DNA from: Hymenobacter nivis
GTDB lineage: Bacteria; Bacteroidota; Bacteroidia; Cytophagales; Hymenobacteraceae
NCBI RefSeq assembly: GCF_006439025.1
Contig: NZ_RCYZ01000001.1
Location: forward strand, 62,001 to 126,000
DNA: 64,000 nt
Direction of reading: 5' to 3'
Under the pieces are notes generated by a model. It worked only from the letters and a program-made list of their open reading frames with translations. It made no database searches and was not told the origin of the DNA. Numbering within the stretch: the first letter of the stretch is position 1; the number at the start of each line of letters is the position of its first letter. Made by a program: the position numbers and the translations under genes. Positions 43,181-51,645 of this stretch are shown one piece after another.

Positions 43181-44725
43181 ATGATGCCCACCTTAACGCC
43201 CGACCTCGTGCGGACCAGCGCCGCCGGCCCCGCCGTTTGGCTTCCCGCCCCGGCCCTGCTCAGCCTCCCCGAAAAAGTACTACAATTCGGCACCGGCGTG
43301 CTGCTGCGCGGCCTGCCCGATTTCCTGATTGACCAGGCCAACCGCCAGGCCCTATTCAACGGCCGCGTGGTGGTCGTGAAGTCCACCGATGGGGGCGACG
43401 CCAGCGCTTTTGCCCGCCAGGACAGCCTGTACACGGTGTGCGTGCGGGGCGTGGACGACGGCCAGCCCGTGGCCGAAAACGTTGTCTGCGCCGCCATCAG
43501 CCGGGTGCTGTCGGCCCGTAGCCAGTGGGCCGAGGTGCTGGCCTTTGCCACCAGTCCCGATTTGCAGGTGGTTATTTCCAACACCACCGAAGTGGGCATC
43601 GAATTGCTTGACGATGAGGACATTCACGCTAACCCACCGCGCTCGTTTCCGGGCAAGCTGCTGGCCGTGCTGTGGGCGCGGTTCCAGGCCTTTGCGGGGG
43701 CCCCGGACCGGGGGCTGGTCATCGTGCCCACCGAGCTGGTACCCGACAACGGCACCAAGCTGCGCGCCATTCTGCGCACGCTGGCCGAGCGCCAAGCCCT
43801 GGGGCCCGACTTTCTGCACTGGCTCGACACGGCCAACGACTGCTGCAACTCGCTGGTGGACCGCATTGTACCCGGCACGCCGGCGCCCGGGGCCCTGGCC
43901 GCGCTGCAGGCCGAGCTGGGCTATACCGACGAGCTGCTCATCATCGCCGAGGCCTACCGGCTGTGGGCCATCGAGGGCGGCGAGCGGGTGCGGCAGGTGC
44001 TGAGCTTCGCGCCCGCCGACCCCGGCATTTTCATTCAGCCCGACATCGCCTTGTTTCGGGAGTTGAAGCTGCGCCTGCTCAACGGCACGCACTCGCTGAG
44101 CTGCGGGCTGGCTGTGCTGGCCGGTTTCGGCACGGTGCGCGCGGCGATGGACGACCATGACCTGGCCGCGTTCGTGCAAAACCTGATGCTGGCCGACCTA
44201 CTGCCCGGCATCCCTTACCCCATCGACGAAAAGGTGGGCCAGCGCTTTGGCCAGCAAGTGCTCGACCGTTTCCGCAACCCCGAAGTGGAGCACCGCTGGC
44301 TGGCCATCACCCTGAACTACAGCGCCAAATTGCAGCTGCGCGTGGTGCCTACGCTGGTGCATTACTGCCAGCAGTTTGGGGCCGTGCCGCAGTACGTGGC
44401 CCTGGGCTGGGCGGCGTATTTACTGTTTATGCGCGGCGAAACGCAGGATGAAAAGGGCACTTGGCATGGCCGCCTGCCCGACGGCACGGCCTACCCCATC
44501 AACGACGAGCAGGCCGGCTACTTTGCCGACTTGTGGCAGCGCCTGCCCGTGCACATGGTCACCGCCAGCGCGTTGGCCAATGCGGAGCTGTGGGGCCAGG
44601 ACCTGGGGGCCCTGCCCGGCTTCACGGCCGCCGTCACCCAGCACCTGAACCTGATTCTGACGCACGGGGCCCCCGCCGCCCTGGGGGCCCTGCTGGGCCG
44701 CGCCGTGCCCACGCCGGCCCCGTAA
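43181..44725 (+). CDS. uxaB: Tagaturonate reductase (altronate oxidoreductase)
   Basis: A 514-residue mannitol-dehydrogenase-family enzyme, second step of galacturonate breakdown: tagaturonate plus NADH gives altronate. Motifs: VLQFGTGVLLRGLPDFLID (nucleotide fold), NTTEVGIEL, NDCCNSLVDRIVPGTP and KLRLLNGTHSLSCGLAVLAG, which contains the catalytic Lys/Asn/His region. Two tandem ATG codons (43181, 43184) could start it. It follows GH28 by 116 bp. A short hairpin (44726-44744) follows its stop. Confidence 0.94.
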   Translation: MMPTLTPDLVRTSAAGPAVWLPAPALLSLPEKVLQFGTGVLLRGLPDFLIDQANRQALFNGRVVVVKSTDGGDASAFARQDSLYTVCVRGVDDGQPVAENVVCAAISRVLSARSQWAEVLAFATSPDLQVVISNTTEVGIELLDDEDIHANPPRSFPGKLLAVLWARFQAFAGAPDRGLVIVPTELVPDNGTKLRAILRTLAERQALGPDFLHWLDTANDCCNSLVDRIVPGTPAPGALAALQAELGYTDELLIIAEAYRLWAIEGGERVRQVLSFAPADPGIFIQPDIALFRELKLRLLNGTHSLSCGLAVLAGFGTVRAAMDDHDLAAFVQNLMLADLLPGIPYPIDEKVGQRFGQQVLDRFRNPEVEHRWLAITLNYSAKLQLRVVPTLVHYCQQFGAVPQYVALGWAAYLLFMRGETQDEKGTWHGRLPDGTAYPINDEQAGYFADLWQRLPVHMVTASALANAELWGQDLGALPGFTAAVTQHLNLILTHGAPAALGALLGRAVPTPAP

Positions 44726-44744
44726 AACGGAGCGGTCCTCCGTT
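44726..44744 (+). terminator. Short hairpin after uxaB
   Basis: AACGGAG-CGGTC-CTCCGTT, a 7-bp stem and 5-nt loop starting directly after the uxaB stop codon, followed by AATCGTT. It may be a weak terminator or a processing site. Confidence 0.5.
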
Positions 44745-44902
44745 AATCGTTGCACGATAAGCCGCTGCCGCTTCAATCATCAGCCAAGCGGCGCTTTTTG
44801 GGGCCCCAGTGGCACCTTTGCAGCGGCGCGGGGCAGGGCCGGCTCAGTTTGCCGCCGCCGGGTGTGGGGCCTGGTTTTTTATTCTGGTTAGCCTAATTCA
44901 TT

Positions 44903-46555
44903 ATGAAACACCTGGTTGCGAAAATCCACCCCGCCGACAATGTGCTGGTAGCCCTCACCGACCTGCCCATCGGCACGCCCGTGACGGCCGGCGGCTTCAC
45001 CGTGACCACCACGGCCGCCATTCCGGCCAAGCACAAGCTGGCCATGCACCCGCTGGCGCCCGGCGACGCCGTGACCATGTACGGCGTGCTGGTGGGCCGC
45101 ATGCGCCAGGCCGTGCCCGCCGGCGGCCTGCTCACCACCGCCAACATCGCGCACGCCACCGACGGCTACGACGAAGGCCAAACCCGGGCCCCCTGGGTAG
45201 CCCCCGACGTAACGCACTGGCAGGGCCGCACTTTCCAGGGCTTCCACCGGGCCGATGGGCGCGTGGGCACGGCCAACCACTGGCTGGTGGTGCCGCTGGT
45301 GTTCTGCGAAAACCGCAACATCCAGGTACTGCAAGAAGCCCTGGTGGACGACCTCGGCTACGGCCGCCGCAAAAGCTACCAGCCCCAAACCCAAGCCCTA
45401 ATCGAGCTGATGCAGGCCGGCAAATCAGTGGAGGAAATCCTGCAGGCCGACCTGGCCGGGGCCTTAAATGGGGCCCCCAAGCCACGCCTGTTCCCAAACG
45501 TGGACGGCGTACACTTCCTCACCCACGAGGGCGGCTGCGGCGGCATTCGGCAGGACGCGCAGACGCTGTGCGGCCTGCTGGCTGGCTACATCACGCACCC
45601 CAACGTGGCCGGCGCCACCGTACTCAGCCTCGGCTGCCAGAACGCGCAAGTGGCCATGCTGCAAGCCGAAATTGCCAAGCGCGACCCGAACTTCAGCAAG
45701 CCGCTATTCGTGCTGGAGCAGCAGCAGCTGGGCACCGAGGAAACGCTGGTGAGCCAGGCCCTGCGCCAAACCTTCGTGGGCCTGATGCAGGCCAACGGCC
45801 AGCGCCGCCAGCCCGCGCCGCTCAGCAAGCTCACGCTGGGCCTAGAGTGCGGCGGCTCGGACGGCTTCTCGGGCATTTCGGCCAACCCCGCGCTGGGCTA
45901 CGCTTCCGACGTGCTGGTGGCCCTGGGGGCCTCCGTTATCCTGGCCGAGTTTCCGGAGCTGTGCGGCGTGGAGCAGGAAATTGTGAACCGCTCGGTGACG
46001 CCCGAAACGGCCCACCGCTTCACCTCCCTCATGAAGGCCTACGGCGACAGCGCCGTGGCCGTGGGCTCGGGCTTCGACATGAACCCCTCGCCGGGCAACA
46101 TCCGCGACGGGCTGATTACCGACGCCATGAAGTCGGCCGGGGCGGCCCGCAAGGGCGGCTCGTCGCCGGTGGTGGCCGTGCTCGACTACCCCGAGCTGGT
46201 GACGCAGCCCGGCCTGAACCTGCTCTGCACGCCCGGCAACGACGTGGAAAGCACCACCGCCGAGGTGGGCTCGGGGGCCAACATCGTGGTGTTCACCACC
46301 GGCCTGGGCACCCCCACCGGCAACCCCGTGGCGCCCGTCGTCAAGGTGAGCTCCAACACCAAGCTGGCCCTGCGCATGCCCGACATCATCGACCTGAACA
46401 CCGGCACCGTCATCGACGGCGAGGAAACCATTGAGCAGGCCGGCGAACGGATTCTCGACTACCTGGTGCGCGTGGCCAGCGGCGAAACCGAGGTCAGCGC
46501 CGTGCGCCACGGCCAGGAAGACTTCATCCCCTGGAAGCGGGGCGTTTCGCTGTGA
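44903..46555 (+). CDS. uxaA: Altronate dehydratase
   Basis: A 550-residue iron-dependent dehydratase converting altronate to 2-keto-3-deoxygluconate. The small N-terminal SAF-like domain (residues about 5-75, DNVLVALTDLPIGTPVTAGG) and the large C-terminal domain are fused, as in E. coli UxaA. Recognisable stretches are HEGGCGGIRQDAQTLCGLLA, LECGGSDGFSGISANP and EFPELCGVEQEIVNRSVTPE, with likely metal-binding His and Cys residues. It lies 177 bp past uxaB; the upstream gap has CACCTTTG at 44813, a poor -7 match. Confidence 0.95.
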   Translation: MKHLVAKIHPADNVLVALTDLPIGTPVTAGGFTVTTTAAIPAKHKLAMHPLAPGDAVTMYGVLVGRMRQAVPAGGLLTTANIAHATDGYDEGQTRAPWVAPDVTHWQGRTFQGFHRADGRVGTANHWLVVPLVFCENRNIQVLQEALVDDLGYGRRKSYQPQTQALIELMQAGKSVEEILQADLAGALNGAPKPRLFPNVDGVHFLTHEGGCGGIRQDAQTLCGLLAGYITHPNVAGATVLSLGCQNAQVAMLQAEIAKRDPNFSKPLFVLEQQQLGTEETLVSQALRQTFVGLMQANGQRRQPAPLSKLTLGLECGGSDGFSGISANPALGYASDVLVALGASVILAEFPELCGVEQEIVNRSVTPETAHRFTSLMKAYGDSAVAVGSGFDMNPSPGNIRDGLITDAMKSAGAARKGGSSPVVAVLDYPELVTQPGLNLLCTPGNDVESTTAEVGSGANIVVFTTGLGTPTGNPVAPVVKVSSNTKLALRMPDIIDLNTGTVIDGEETIEQAGERILDYLVRVASGETEVSAVRHGQEDFIPWKRGVSL

Positions 46556-46625
46556 GCGCCCACCCTCACTCCTTTTTTTAATGCCGACGGCCCGCGCCGT
46601 TCATGCAAGCCGTACCTAGGGGCCC

Positions 46626-46633
46626 TACTTTCG
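46626..46633 (+). promoter_or_regulatory. Weak candidate -7 element upstream of uxaC
   Basis: TACTTTCG differs from TAnnTTTG at one position and lies 37 bp before the uxaC ATG, right after a GGGGCCC word. No clear -33 element was seen. Confidence 0.3.
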
Positions 46634-46669
46634 CCCCCGTATCTCACCCGCCTCCGCCCTGTTCGTCCC

Positions 46670-48121
46670 ATGAGCAAGCCCTTTTTGAACGAAGATTTTC
46701 TGCTGCAAACCGACGCGGCGCGCCAGCTCTACCACCAGCACGCCGCCTCGCAGCCCATTATCGACTACCACTGCCACCTGCCGCCCGACCAGATTGCCCA
46801 GGACCGGCAGTTTGACAACCTGACGCAGGTGTGGCTTTACGGCGACCACTACAAGTGGCGCGCCATGCGGGCCAACGGTGTAAACGAGCGGTTTATTACG
46901 GGCGACGCTTCGGACTGGGAGAAGTTCGAGAAATGGGCCGAAACCGTGCCCTACACCGTGCGTAACCCCTTGTACCACTGGGCACACCTGGAGTTGCAGC
47001 GCTACTTTGGCATCACCGAGCTGCTCGACAAAAACAGCGCCCGCCGCATCTACGATGCCTGCAACGCTCAGCTGCGCACGCCGGAGTTTTCGGTGCAGAG
47101 CCTGCTGACCAAGATGAAGGTGGAAACCGTGTGCACCACCGACGACCCCGCCGACTCGCTGGAGCACCATAGGGCCCTGGCCACCAGCGGCCTGGCCACG
47201 CGCATCCTGCCTACCTTCCGCCCCGACAAGGCCATGACCCCGGAGGCGGCCGACTACAACCAGTACCTCGACCGGCTGGGCGCGGCGGCGGGCCAGGAAA
47301 TCCACACCTACGCCGACCTGCTGGGGGCCCTGCGCCAGCGCCACAACTACTTCGCCGCCCAAGGCTGCCGCCTCTCCGACCACGGCCTGGAGCACCTGTA
47401 CGCCGCCGACTACACCGAAGGCGAGGCCGCGGCAGCCTTCGCCAAAGCGCGCGGCGGCTACGACCTGGATACGTTTGAAATCAACCAGTTGAAATCGGCG
47501 CTGCTGGTATTTATGGCCGAGCTGGACTGGGAAAAAGGTTGGACGCAGCAGTTCCACCTGGGGGCCCTGCGTAATAACAACGCGCGCGCCCTGCGCCAAC
47601 TGGGCCCCGACACGGGCTGGGATTCCATCGGCGACTTTAGCCAGGGCCGCGCCCTTTCGCGCTTCCTCGACCGGCTCGACAGCCAGGACAAGCTGGCCAA
47701 AACCATCATCTACAACCTCAACCCCGCCGACAACGAGCTGATTGCTACCATGATTGGCAATTTCAATGACGGCTCGGTGGCCGGCAAGGTGCAGTTCGGC
47801 TCCGGCTGGTGGTTCCTGGACCAGAAGGACGGCATGGAAAAGCAGCTCAATGCGCTGAGCAACATGGGCTTGCTGAGCCGCTTCGTGGGCATGCTCACCG
47901 ATTCGCGCAGCTTCCTCTCCTTCCCGCGCCACGAGTACTTCCGCCGCATCCTGTGCAACCTGCTGGGCCGCGACGTAGCAAATGGCGAGCTGCCCGCGGA
48001 AATTATGCCGTGGCTGGGCGAAGTGGTCGAAAACGTGAGCTACCGCAACGCCAAGGCGTACTTTGGCTTCGAGCAAGGGGCCCCAACGGCAACGCCGGTG
48101 GCGAAGCAGGCGCACGTTTAG
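46670..48121 (+). CDS. uxaC: Glucuronate/galacturonate isomerase
   Basis: A 483-residue amidohydrolase-superfamily isomerase, first step of the pathway: galacturonate to tagaturonate (also glucuronate to fructuronate). Motifs: IIDYHCHLPPDQIAQD (metal-binding His pair), LWLYGDHYKWRAMR-like region (VWLYGDHYKWRAMRANG), VCTTDDPADSLEHH, FGSGWWFLDQKDGMEKQ and VGMLTDSRSFLSFPRHEYFRR near the C-terminus. Full length. An inverted repeat at 48145-48245 separates it from kdgK. Confidence 0.96.
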   Translation: MSKPFLNEDFLLQTDAARQLYHQHAASQPIIDYHCHLPPDQIAQDRQFDNLTQVWLYGDHYKWRAMRANGVNERFITGDASDWEKFEKWAETVPYTVRNPLYHWAHLELQRYFGITELLDKNSARRIYDACNAQLRTPEFSVQSLLTKMKVETVCTTDDPADSLEHHRALATSGLATRILPTFRPDKAMTPEAADYNQYLDRLGAAAGQEIHTYADLLGALRQRHNYFAAQGCRLSDHGLEHLYAADYTEGEAAAAFAKARGGYDLDTFEINQLKSALLVFMAELDWEKGWTQQFHLGALRNNNARALRQLGPDTGWDSIGDFSQGRALSRFLDRLDSQDKLAKTIIYNLNPADNELIATMIGNFNDGSVAGKVQFGSGWWFLDQKDGMEKQLNALSNMGLLSRFVGMLTDSRSFLSFPRHEYFRRILCNLLGRDVANGELPAEIMPWLGEVVENVSYRNAKAYFGFEQGAPTATPVAKQAHV

Positions 48122-48144
48122 CGCATATTTGCCGGCAGTTAAGC

Positions 48145-48245
48145 AGCGCGAGCGTGTACCGCCAAGCTGTGTTTGGCCTCGCATATGCTACCCGTGGGGG
48201 CCCTAGGGCGAGGCCAAGCACAGCTTGGCGGTACACGCTCGCGCT
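48145..48245. repeat. Inverted repeat between uxaC and kdgK
   Basis: Arms of 38 bp (left AGCGCGAGCGTGTACCGCCA..., 48145-48182; right 48208-48245) with one mismatch, around a 25-bp loop that contains GGGGGCCCTAGG. The segment CCAAGCACAGCTT also occurs in the loop of the 51552-51636 element, so the two belong to one repeat group. Likely a dispersed stem-loop element. Confidence 0.8.
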
Positions 48246-48291
48246 ACTCAACTACTAACAATTCAACCCCCTAGTAATCTAACCATCCAGC

Positions 48292-49308
48292 ATGAAGCAA
48301 GTCGTGACGTTCGGCGAAATTATGATGCGGCTCTCGCCGCCGAACCACGAGCGGCTGACCCAGGCCCCTGCCCTGGCCGTGACCTACGGCGGCGGCGACG
48401 CCAACGTGGCCGCCGCCCTGGTGCAGCTGGGCCAGCCCGCCGCCCACGCCGGCTGCTTCCCCGCCAACCCGCTGGGCCACGCCGCGGCCGAGCATTTCCA
48501 ACGCTACGGCGTGGACATGCAGCACTGCGTGTTCAGCGAAAACGGGCGGCTGGGCCTGTACTTTCTGGAAGTGGGGGCCTCGCTGCGCCCCAGCCGCATC
48601 GTGTACGACCGGGCCGAATCATCATTTGCCCACCTCGATCCGGCGGCGTTTGACTGGGCCAAAATCCTGGACAATGCCCGCTGGCTGCACTGGACGGGCA
48701 TCACGCCCGCCATTTCGGCCAGTGCGGCGCAGGCTTGCGGCGCGGCCATTGCCGAAGCCCGCCGCCGCGGCCTCACCGTGTCGGCCGACGTGAACTACCG
48801 CCGCAACTTGTGGCAGTACAGCCAACGAGCCCAGGACGTGATGCCGCCGCTGGTGGCCGGCTGCGACCTGGTGGTGTGCACCGAGGGCGACGCCGAGGAC
48901 TTGTTCGGCATCCGGCCCGCCGCCGGGGCCCCCAATTCCTTCGTGTCGATGGCCGAGCAGCTCATCGCCCGCTTCCCCCAAATCCGGCAGGTCATTGCCA
49001 CCAAGCGCGAAACCCAAAGCGCCTCGCACGAGCGCATCCGCGGGCTGCTGTACCAAGGCGGCGAATACTACGAGACCACGCCCTACGACATTGCGCCGGT
49101 CATCGACCGCATCGGCGGGGGCGACTCGTTCATTTCCGGCTTCATCTACGGCACCACGGTACACCCCGCCGACCCGGCGCGGGCCCTGGCTTTCGCCACG
49201 GCGGCCTCGGCGCTGAAGCACACCATCGCCGGCGACATCAACCTGGTATCGGCGGCGGAGGTAGAGCACATCGTGGCCGGCAACACCACCGGACGGCTTC
49301 TGCGTTAG
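48292..49308 (+). CDS. kdgK: 2-keto-3-deoxygluconate kinase
   Basis: A 338-residue PfkB/ribokinase-family kinase making KDPG from KDG. Family sites: FGEIMMRLSP at the N-terminus, TYGGGDANVAAALVQLG (substrate region), SADVNYRRNLW, and the anion hole and catalytic Asp in DRIGGGDSFISGFIYG near residue 275. The GGGD form, in place of GAGD, is common in KDG kinases. The neighbours uxaA upstream and kdgA downstream make the substrate assignment firm. Confidence 0.94.
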   Translation: MKQVVTFGEIMMRLSPPNHERLTQAPALAVTYGGGDANVAAALVQLGQPAAHAGCFPANPLGHAAAEHFQRYGVDMQHCVFSENGRLGLYFLEVGASLRPSRIVYDRAESSFAHLDPAAFDWAKILDNARWLHWTGITPAISASAAQACGAAIAEARRRGLTVSADVNYRRNLWQYSQRAQDVMPPLVAGCDLVVCTEGDAEDLFGIRPAAGAPNSFVSMAEQLIARFPQIRQVIATKRETQSASHERIRGLLYQGGEYYETTPYDIAPVIDRIGGGDSFISGFIYGTTVHPADPARALAFATAASALKHTIAGDINLVSAAEVEHIVAGNTTGRLLR

Positions 49309-49421
49309 GTTTCGGGACCCCAAGAGGGCCCCAGCTACCGCAAACGTTCCCGGCGTTTTTCCTAGGATGGGGCCCCGGATTGGGTCATCTTCGCACAATC
49401 GTTTATCTTTTGCCAAGGCCA

Positions 49422-50072
49422 ATGTCTCCATTCTCTGCCGCTGATGTGGTGGCCCGCACGCTGCAAGCGCCGCTGGTGCCCGTTTTCTACCACGCCGACG
49501 CGGCCCACGCCCAGGACGTGGTGCGGGCCTGCTACGCGGGCGGCGTGCGGGTGTTTGAGTTCACCAACCGGGGGCCCCAGGCTTTCGAGGTTTTCCAGGC
49601 CTTAGCCAAGCTCACCACCGAATTGCCTGAGCTGATCCTCGGCATCGGCACCATATACACCGCGGCCGACGCTGAGCGCTTCATTGGGGCCGGGGCCGCC
49701 TTCGTGGTGCAGCCCGTAACCACGGCCGAGGTGGCCGGCGCCTGCCGCGCCCACGGCGTGGCCTGGGTGCCGGGGGCCCTCACGCCCAACGAAATCTACG
49801 CCGCCCAGCAACTCGGGGCGGGCCTGGTCAAAATCTTTCCCGGCAACCTGGTGGGGCCCGACTACGTCCGGGCGCTGCGGGGCCCCATGCCCCAGGTGCC
49901 GCTGATGGTGACCGGCGGTGTGGAGCCCACGACTGAGAGCCTGGGCGAATGGTTTGGGGCCGGCGTGAATGCGGTGGGCATTGGCTCGCAGCTCTTTAAA
50001 GGCGCGGCCGACCCGGCCACGATTACCGCCCGCGTGGCCCCGCTCATGCAGTTTTTGCAAGCGCGCGCTTAG
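49422..50072 (+). CDS. kdgA: KDPG/KHG aldolase
   Basis: A 216-residue class I aldolase that splits 2-keto-3-deoxy-6-phosphogluconate into pyruvate and glyceraldehyde 3-phosphate. The catalytic Glu is in VRVFEFTNRG. The Schiff-base Lys is in AGLVKIFPGNLVGPDY. The phosphate site is MVTGGVEP and GIGSQLF. ATG 49422 sets the usual N-terminus; a longer in-frame extension exists upstream but is not conserved. It completes the galacturonate route encoded here. Confidence 0.95.
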   Translation: MSPFSAADVVARTLQAPLVPVFYHADAAHAQDVVRACYAGGVRVFEFTNRGPQAFEVFQALAKLTTELPELILGIGTIYTAADAERFIGAGAAFVVQPVTTAEVAGACRAHGVAWVPGALTPNEIYAAQQLGAGLVKIFPGNLVGPDYVRALRGPMPQVPLMVTGGVEPTTESLGEWFGAGVNAVGIGSQLFKGAADPATITARVAPLMQFLQARA

Positions 50073-50173
50073 TTGTCAGCTGCTAGTTGGTCGTTGCCGG
50101 TTCGCTCAAAAAACGGCACTGGCACGCCTTACTTGATGCCTGACAACTGCTAACTCCTAACTGATAACCGCCC

Positions 50174-51550
50174 ATGAACCCCGCCCTTCGCAGCTCGCCG
50201 CCCCCGCCCGTGGCCGCAGCCCCCGGCATTGGCCGCTACCGCTGGACCATCTGCTCGCTGGTGTTCTTCGCCACCACGATCAACTACCTCGACCGGGCGG
50301 TTATCTCGCTGCTGAAGCCCTACCTGGAGAAAGCGTTCAGCTGGAATTCGGGCGATTACGCCAACATCGAAATTGCCTTTAAACTGGCCTACGCGGTGGG
50401 CATGGTGGGCGCGGGCCGCATCATCGACAAGCTGGGCACGAAGAAGGGCTACGCCCTTTCCACGGCCCTATGGAGCCTGGCAGCGATGGGCCACGCACTG
50501 GTTAGCAGCACGTTGGGCTTTGGGGTAGCGCGGGCCTTTTTGGGCATCACCGAGGCCGGCAACTTCCCGGCGGCCATCAAAACCACCGCCGAGTGGTTTC
50601 CGCAGCGCGAGCGGGCCCTGGCCACCGGCATCTTCAACTCGGGCTCCAACGTGGGGGCCATCATCGCCCCGCTCACGGTGCCGCTGATTGCCGTCACCAT
50701 CGGCTGGCAGTGGGCGTTCATCATCACCGGGGCCCTGGGTTTTGTGTGGCTGGTGCTGTGGAACAAGCACTACGAAACGCCCGCCACCCACCCCAAGCTC
50801 AGCAAGGCCGAGTTCGACTACATCAACGCCGACATCCCTGCCGGCCTGCCCGCCGAGGGCGTGGTGGAGGAAAAACCCAAGGCCTCGTGGGGCCGCCTGC
50901 TGGGCTTCCGCCAAACCTGGGCCTTCGTGATTGGCAAGTTCATCACCGACCCCATCTGGTGGTTTTACCTGTTCTGGCTCCCCGACTTTCTGGGCAAGCA
51001 GTACCACCTCACGGGCACGGGCATTGCCCTGCCGGTGGCGGCCGTATACGTGCTCTCAAGCATCGGCAGCGTGGGCGGCGGCTACCTGCCGCTGGGCTTC
51101 ATGAAGCGCGGCCTGCCCGCGTTCCAGGCCCGCAAGTCGGCCATGCTGCTCATTGCCTTTTGCGTGTTCCCGATTGTGTTTGCGCAGTACCTGGGCCGCA
51201 CCAACATGTGGCTGGCCGTGGGCGTAATTGGCATCGCGGCGGCGGCCCACCAGGCCTGGAGCGCCAACATTTTCACCACCGTGTCGGACATGTTTCCGAA
51301 GCGGGCGGTGGCCTCCGTCACGGGCATTGGCGGCATGGCCGGGGGCCTGGGCGGCATTGCCCTCACGGCCCTGGTGCAGAAGCGCATGTTTGTGCACTAC
51401 GAGGCCCTCGGCCAGCTCAACCACGCGTATTTCATCATGTTTTTGATTTGCGGCGGGGCCTACCTGCTGGCCTGGGTGCTGATGTTTGCCCTGGTGCCGC
51501 GCATGGAGCCCATAGTACTCGACGACGACGACATCCTCCCCACTGCCTAA
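50174..51550 (+). CDS. exuT: Hexuronate transporter, MFS (ExuT-like)
   Basis: A 458-residue, 12-helix major facilitator of the anion:cation symporter family. Visible features: ICSLVFFATTINYLDRAVIS in helix 1, GRIIDKLGTKKGYALS in the helix 2-3 loop, FLGITEAGNFPAAIKTTAEWFP and RALATGIFNSGSNVGAIIAP. It moves galacturonate or glucuronate across the inner membrane. As last gene of the locus it closes the sequence from outer-membrane capture (SusCD) through periplasmic cleavage (GH28) to uptake and catabolism. The substrate is inferred from context and family. Confidence 0.9.
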   Translation: MNPALRSSPPPPVAAAPGIGRYRWTICSLVFFATTINYLDRAVISLLKPYLEKAFSWNSGDYANIEIAFKLAYAVGMVGAGRIIDKLGTKKGYALSTALWSLAAMGHALVSSTLGFGVARAFLGITEAGNFPAAIKTTAEWFPQRERALATGIFNSGSNVGAIIAPLTVPLIAVTIGWQWAFIITGALGFVWLVLWNKHYETPATHPKLSKAEFDYINADIPAGLPAEGVVEEKPKASWGRLLGFRQTWAFVIGKFITDPIWWFYLFWLPDFLGKQYHLTGTGIALPVAAVYVLSSIGSVGGGYLPLGFMKRGLPAFQARKSAMLLIAFCVFPIVFAQYLGRTNMWLAVGVIGIAAAAHQAWSANIFTTVSDMFPKRAVASVTGIGGMAGGLGGIALTALVQKRMFVHYEALGQLNHAYFIMFLICGGAYLLAWVLMFALVPRMEPIVLDDDDILPTA

Positions 51551-51551
51551 C

Positions 51552-51636
51552 TTGGTAGTTGACAGATTGGGGCCCCTGGGGTAAGACCAAGCACAGCTTA
51601 GTTTTACCCCAGGGGCCCCAATCTGTCAACTACCAA
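51552..51636. repeat. Long inverted repeat between convergent exuT and trehalase genes
   Basis: Perfect 33-bp arms (51552-51584 and 51604-51636; left TTGGTAGTTGACAGATTGGG...) with a 19-bp loop. Each arm contains GGGGCCCC. It begins 2 bp after exuT and ends 10 bp before the trehalase stop codon. It should act as a bidirectional terminator and is also a dispersed-repeat candidate. Confidence 0.85.
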
Positions 51637-51645
51637 TTACCAAAC

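Noticed and set aside
44795..44820. Promoter TTTTTG...CACCTTTG upstream of uxaA
   Set aside because: The spacer is about 12 bp, too short, and the -7 element has C in place of T at its first position.
44809..46434. Plus-strand alternative frame within uxaA (541 codons)
   Set aside because: Arg/Pro/Gly-rich shadow in the +1 frame of uxaA.
46625..48184. Long antisense frame over uxaC (519 codons)
   Set aside because: Shadow of the codon pattern of uxaC.
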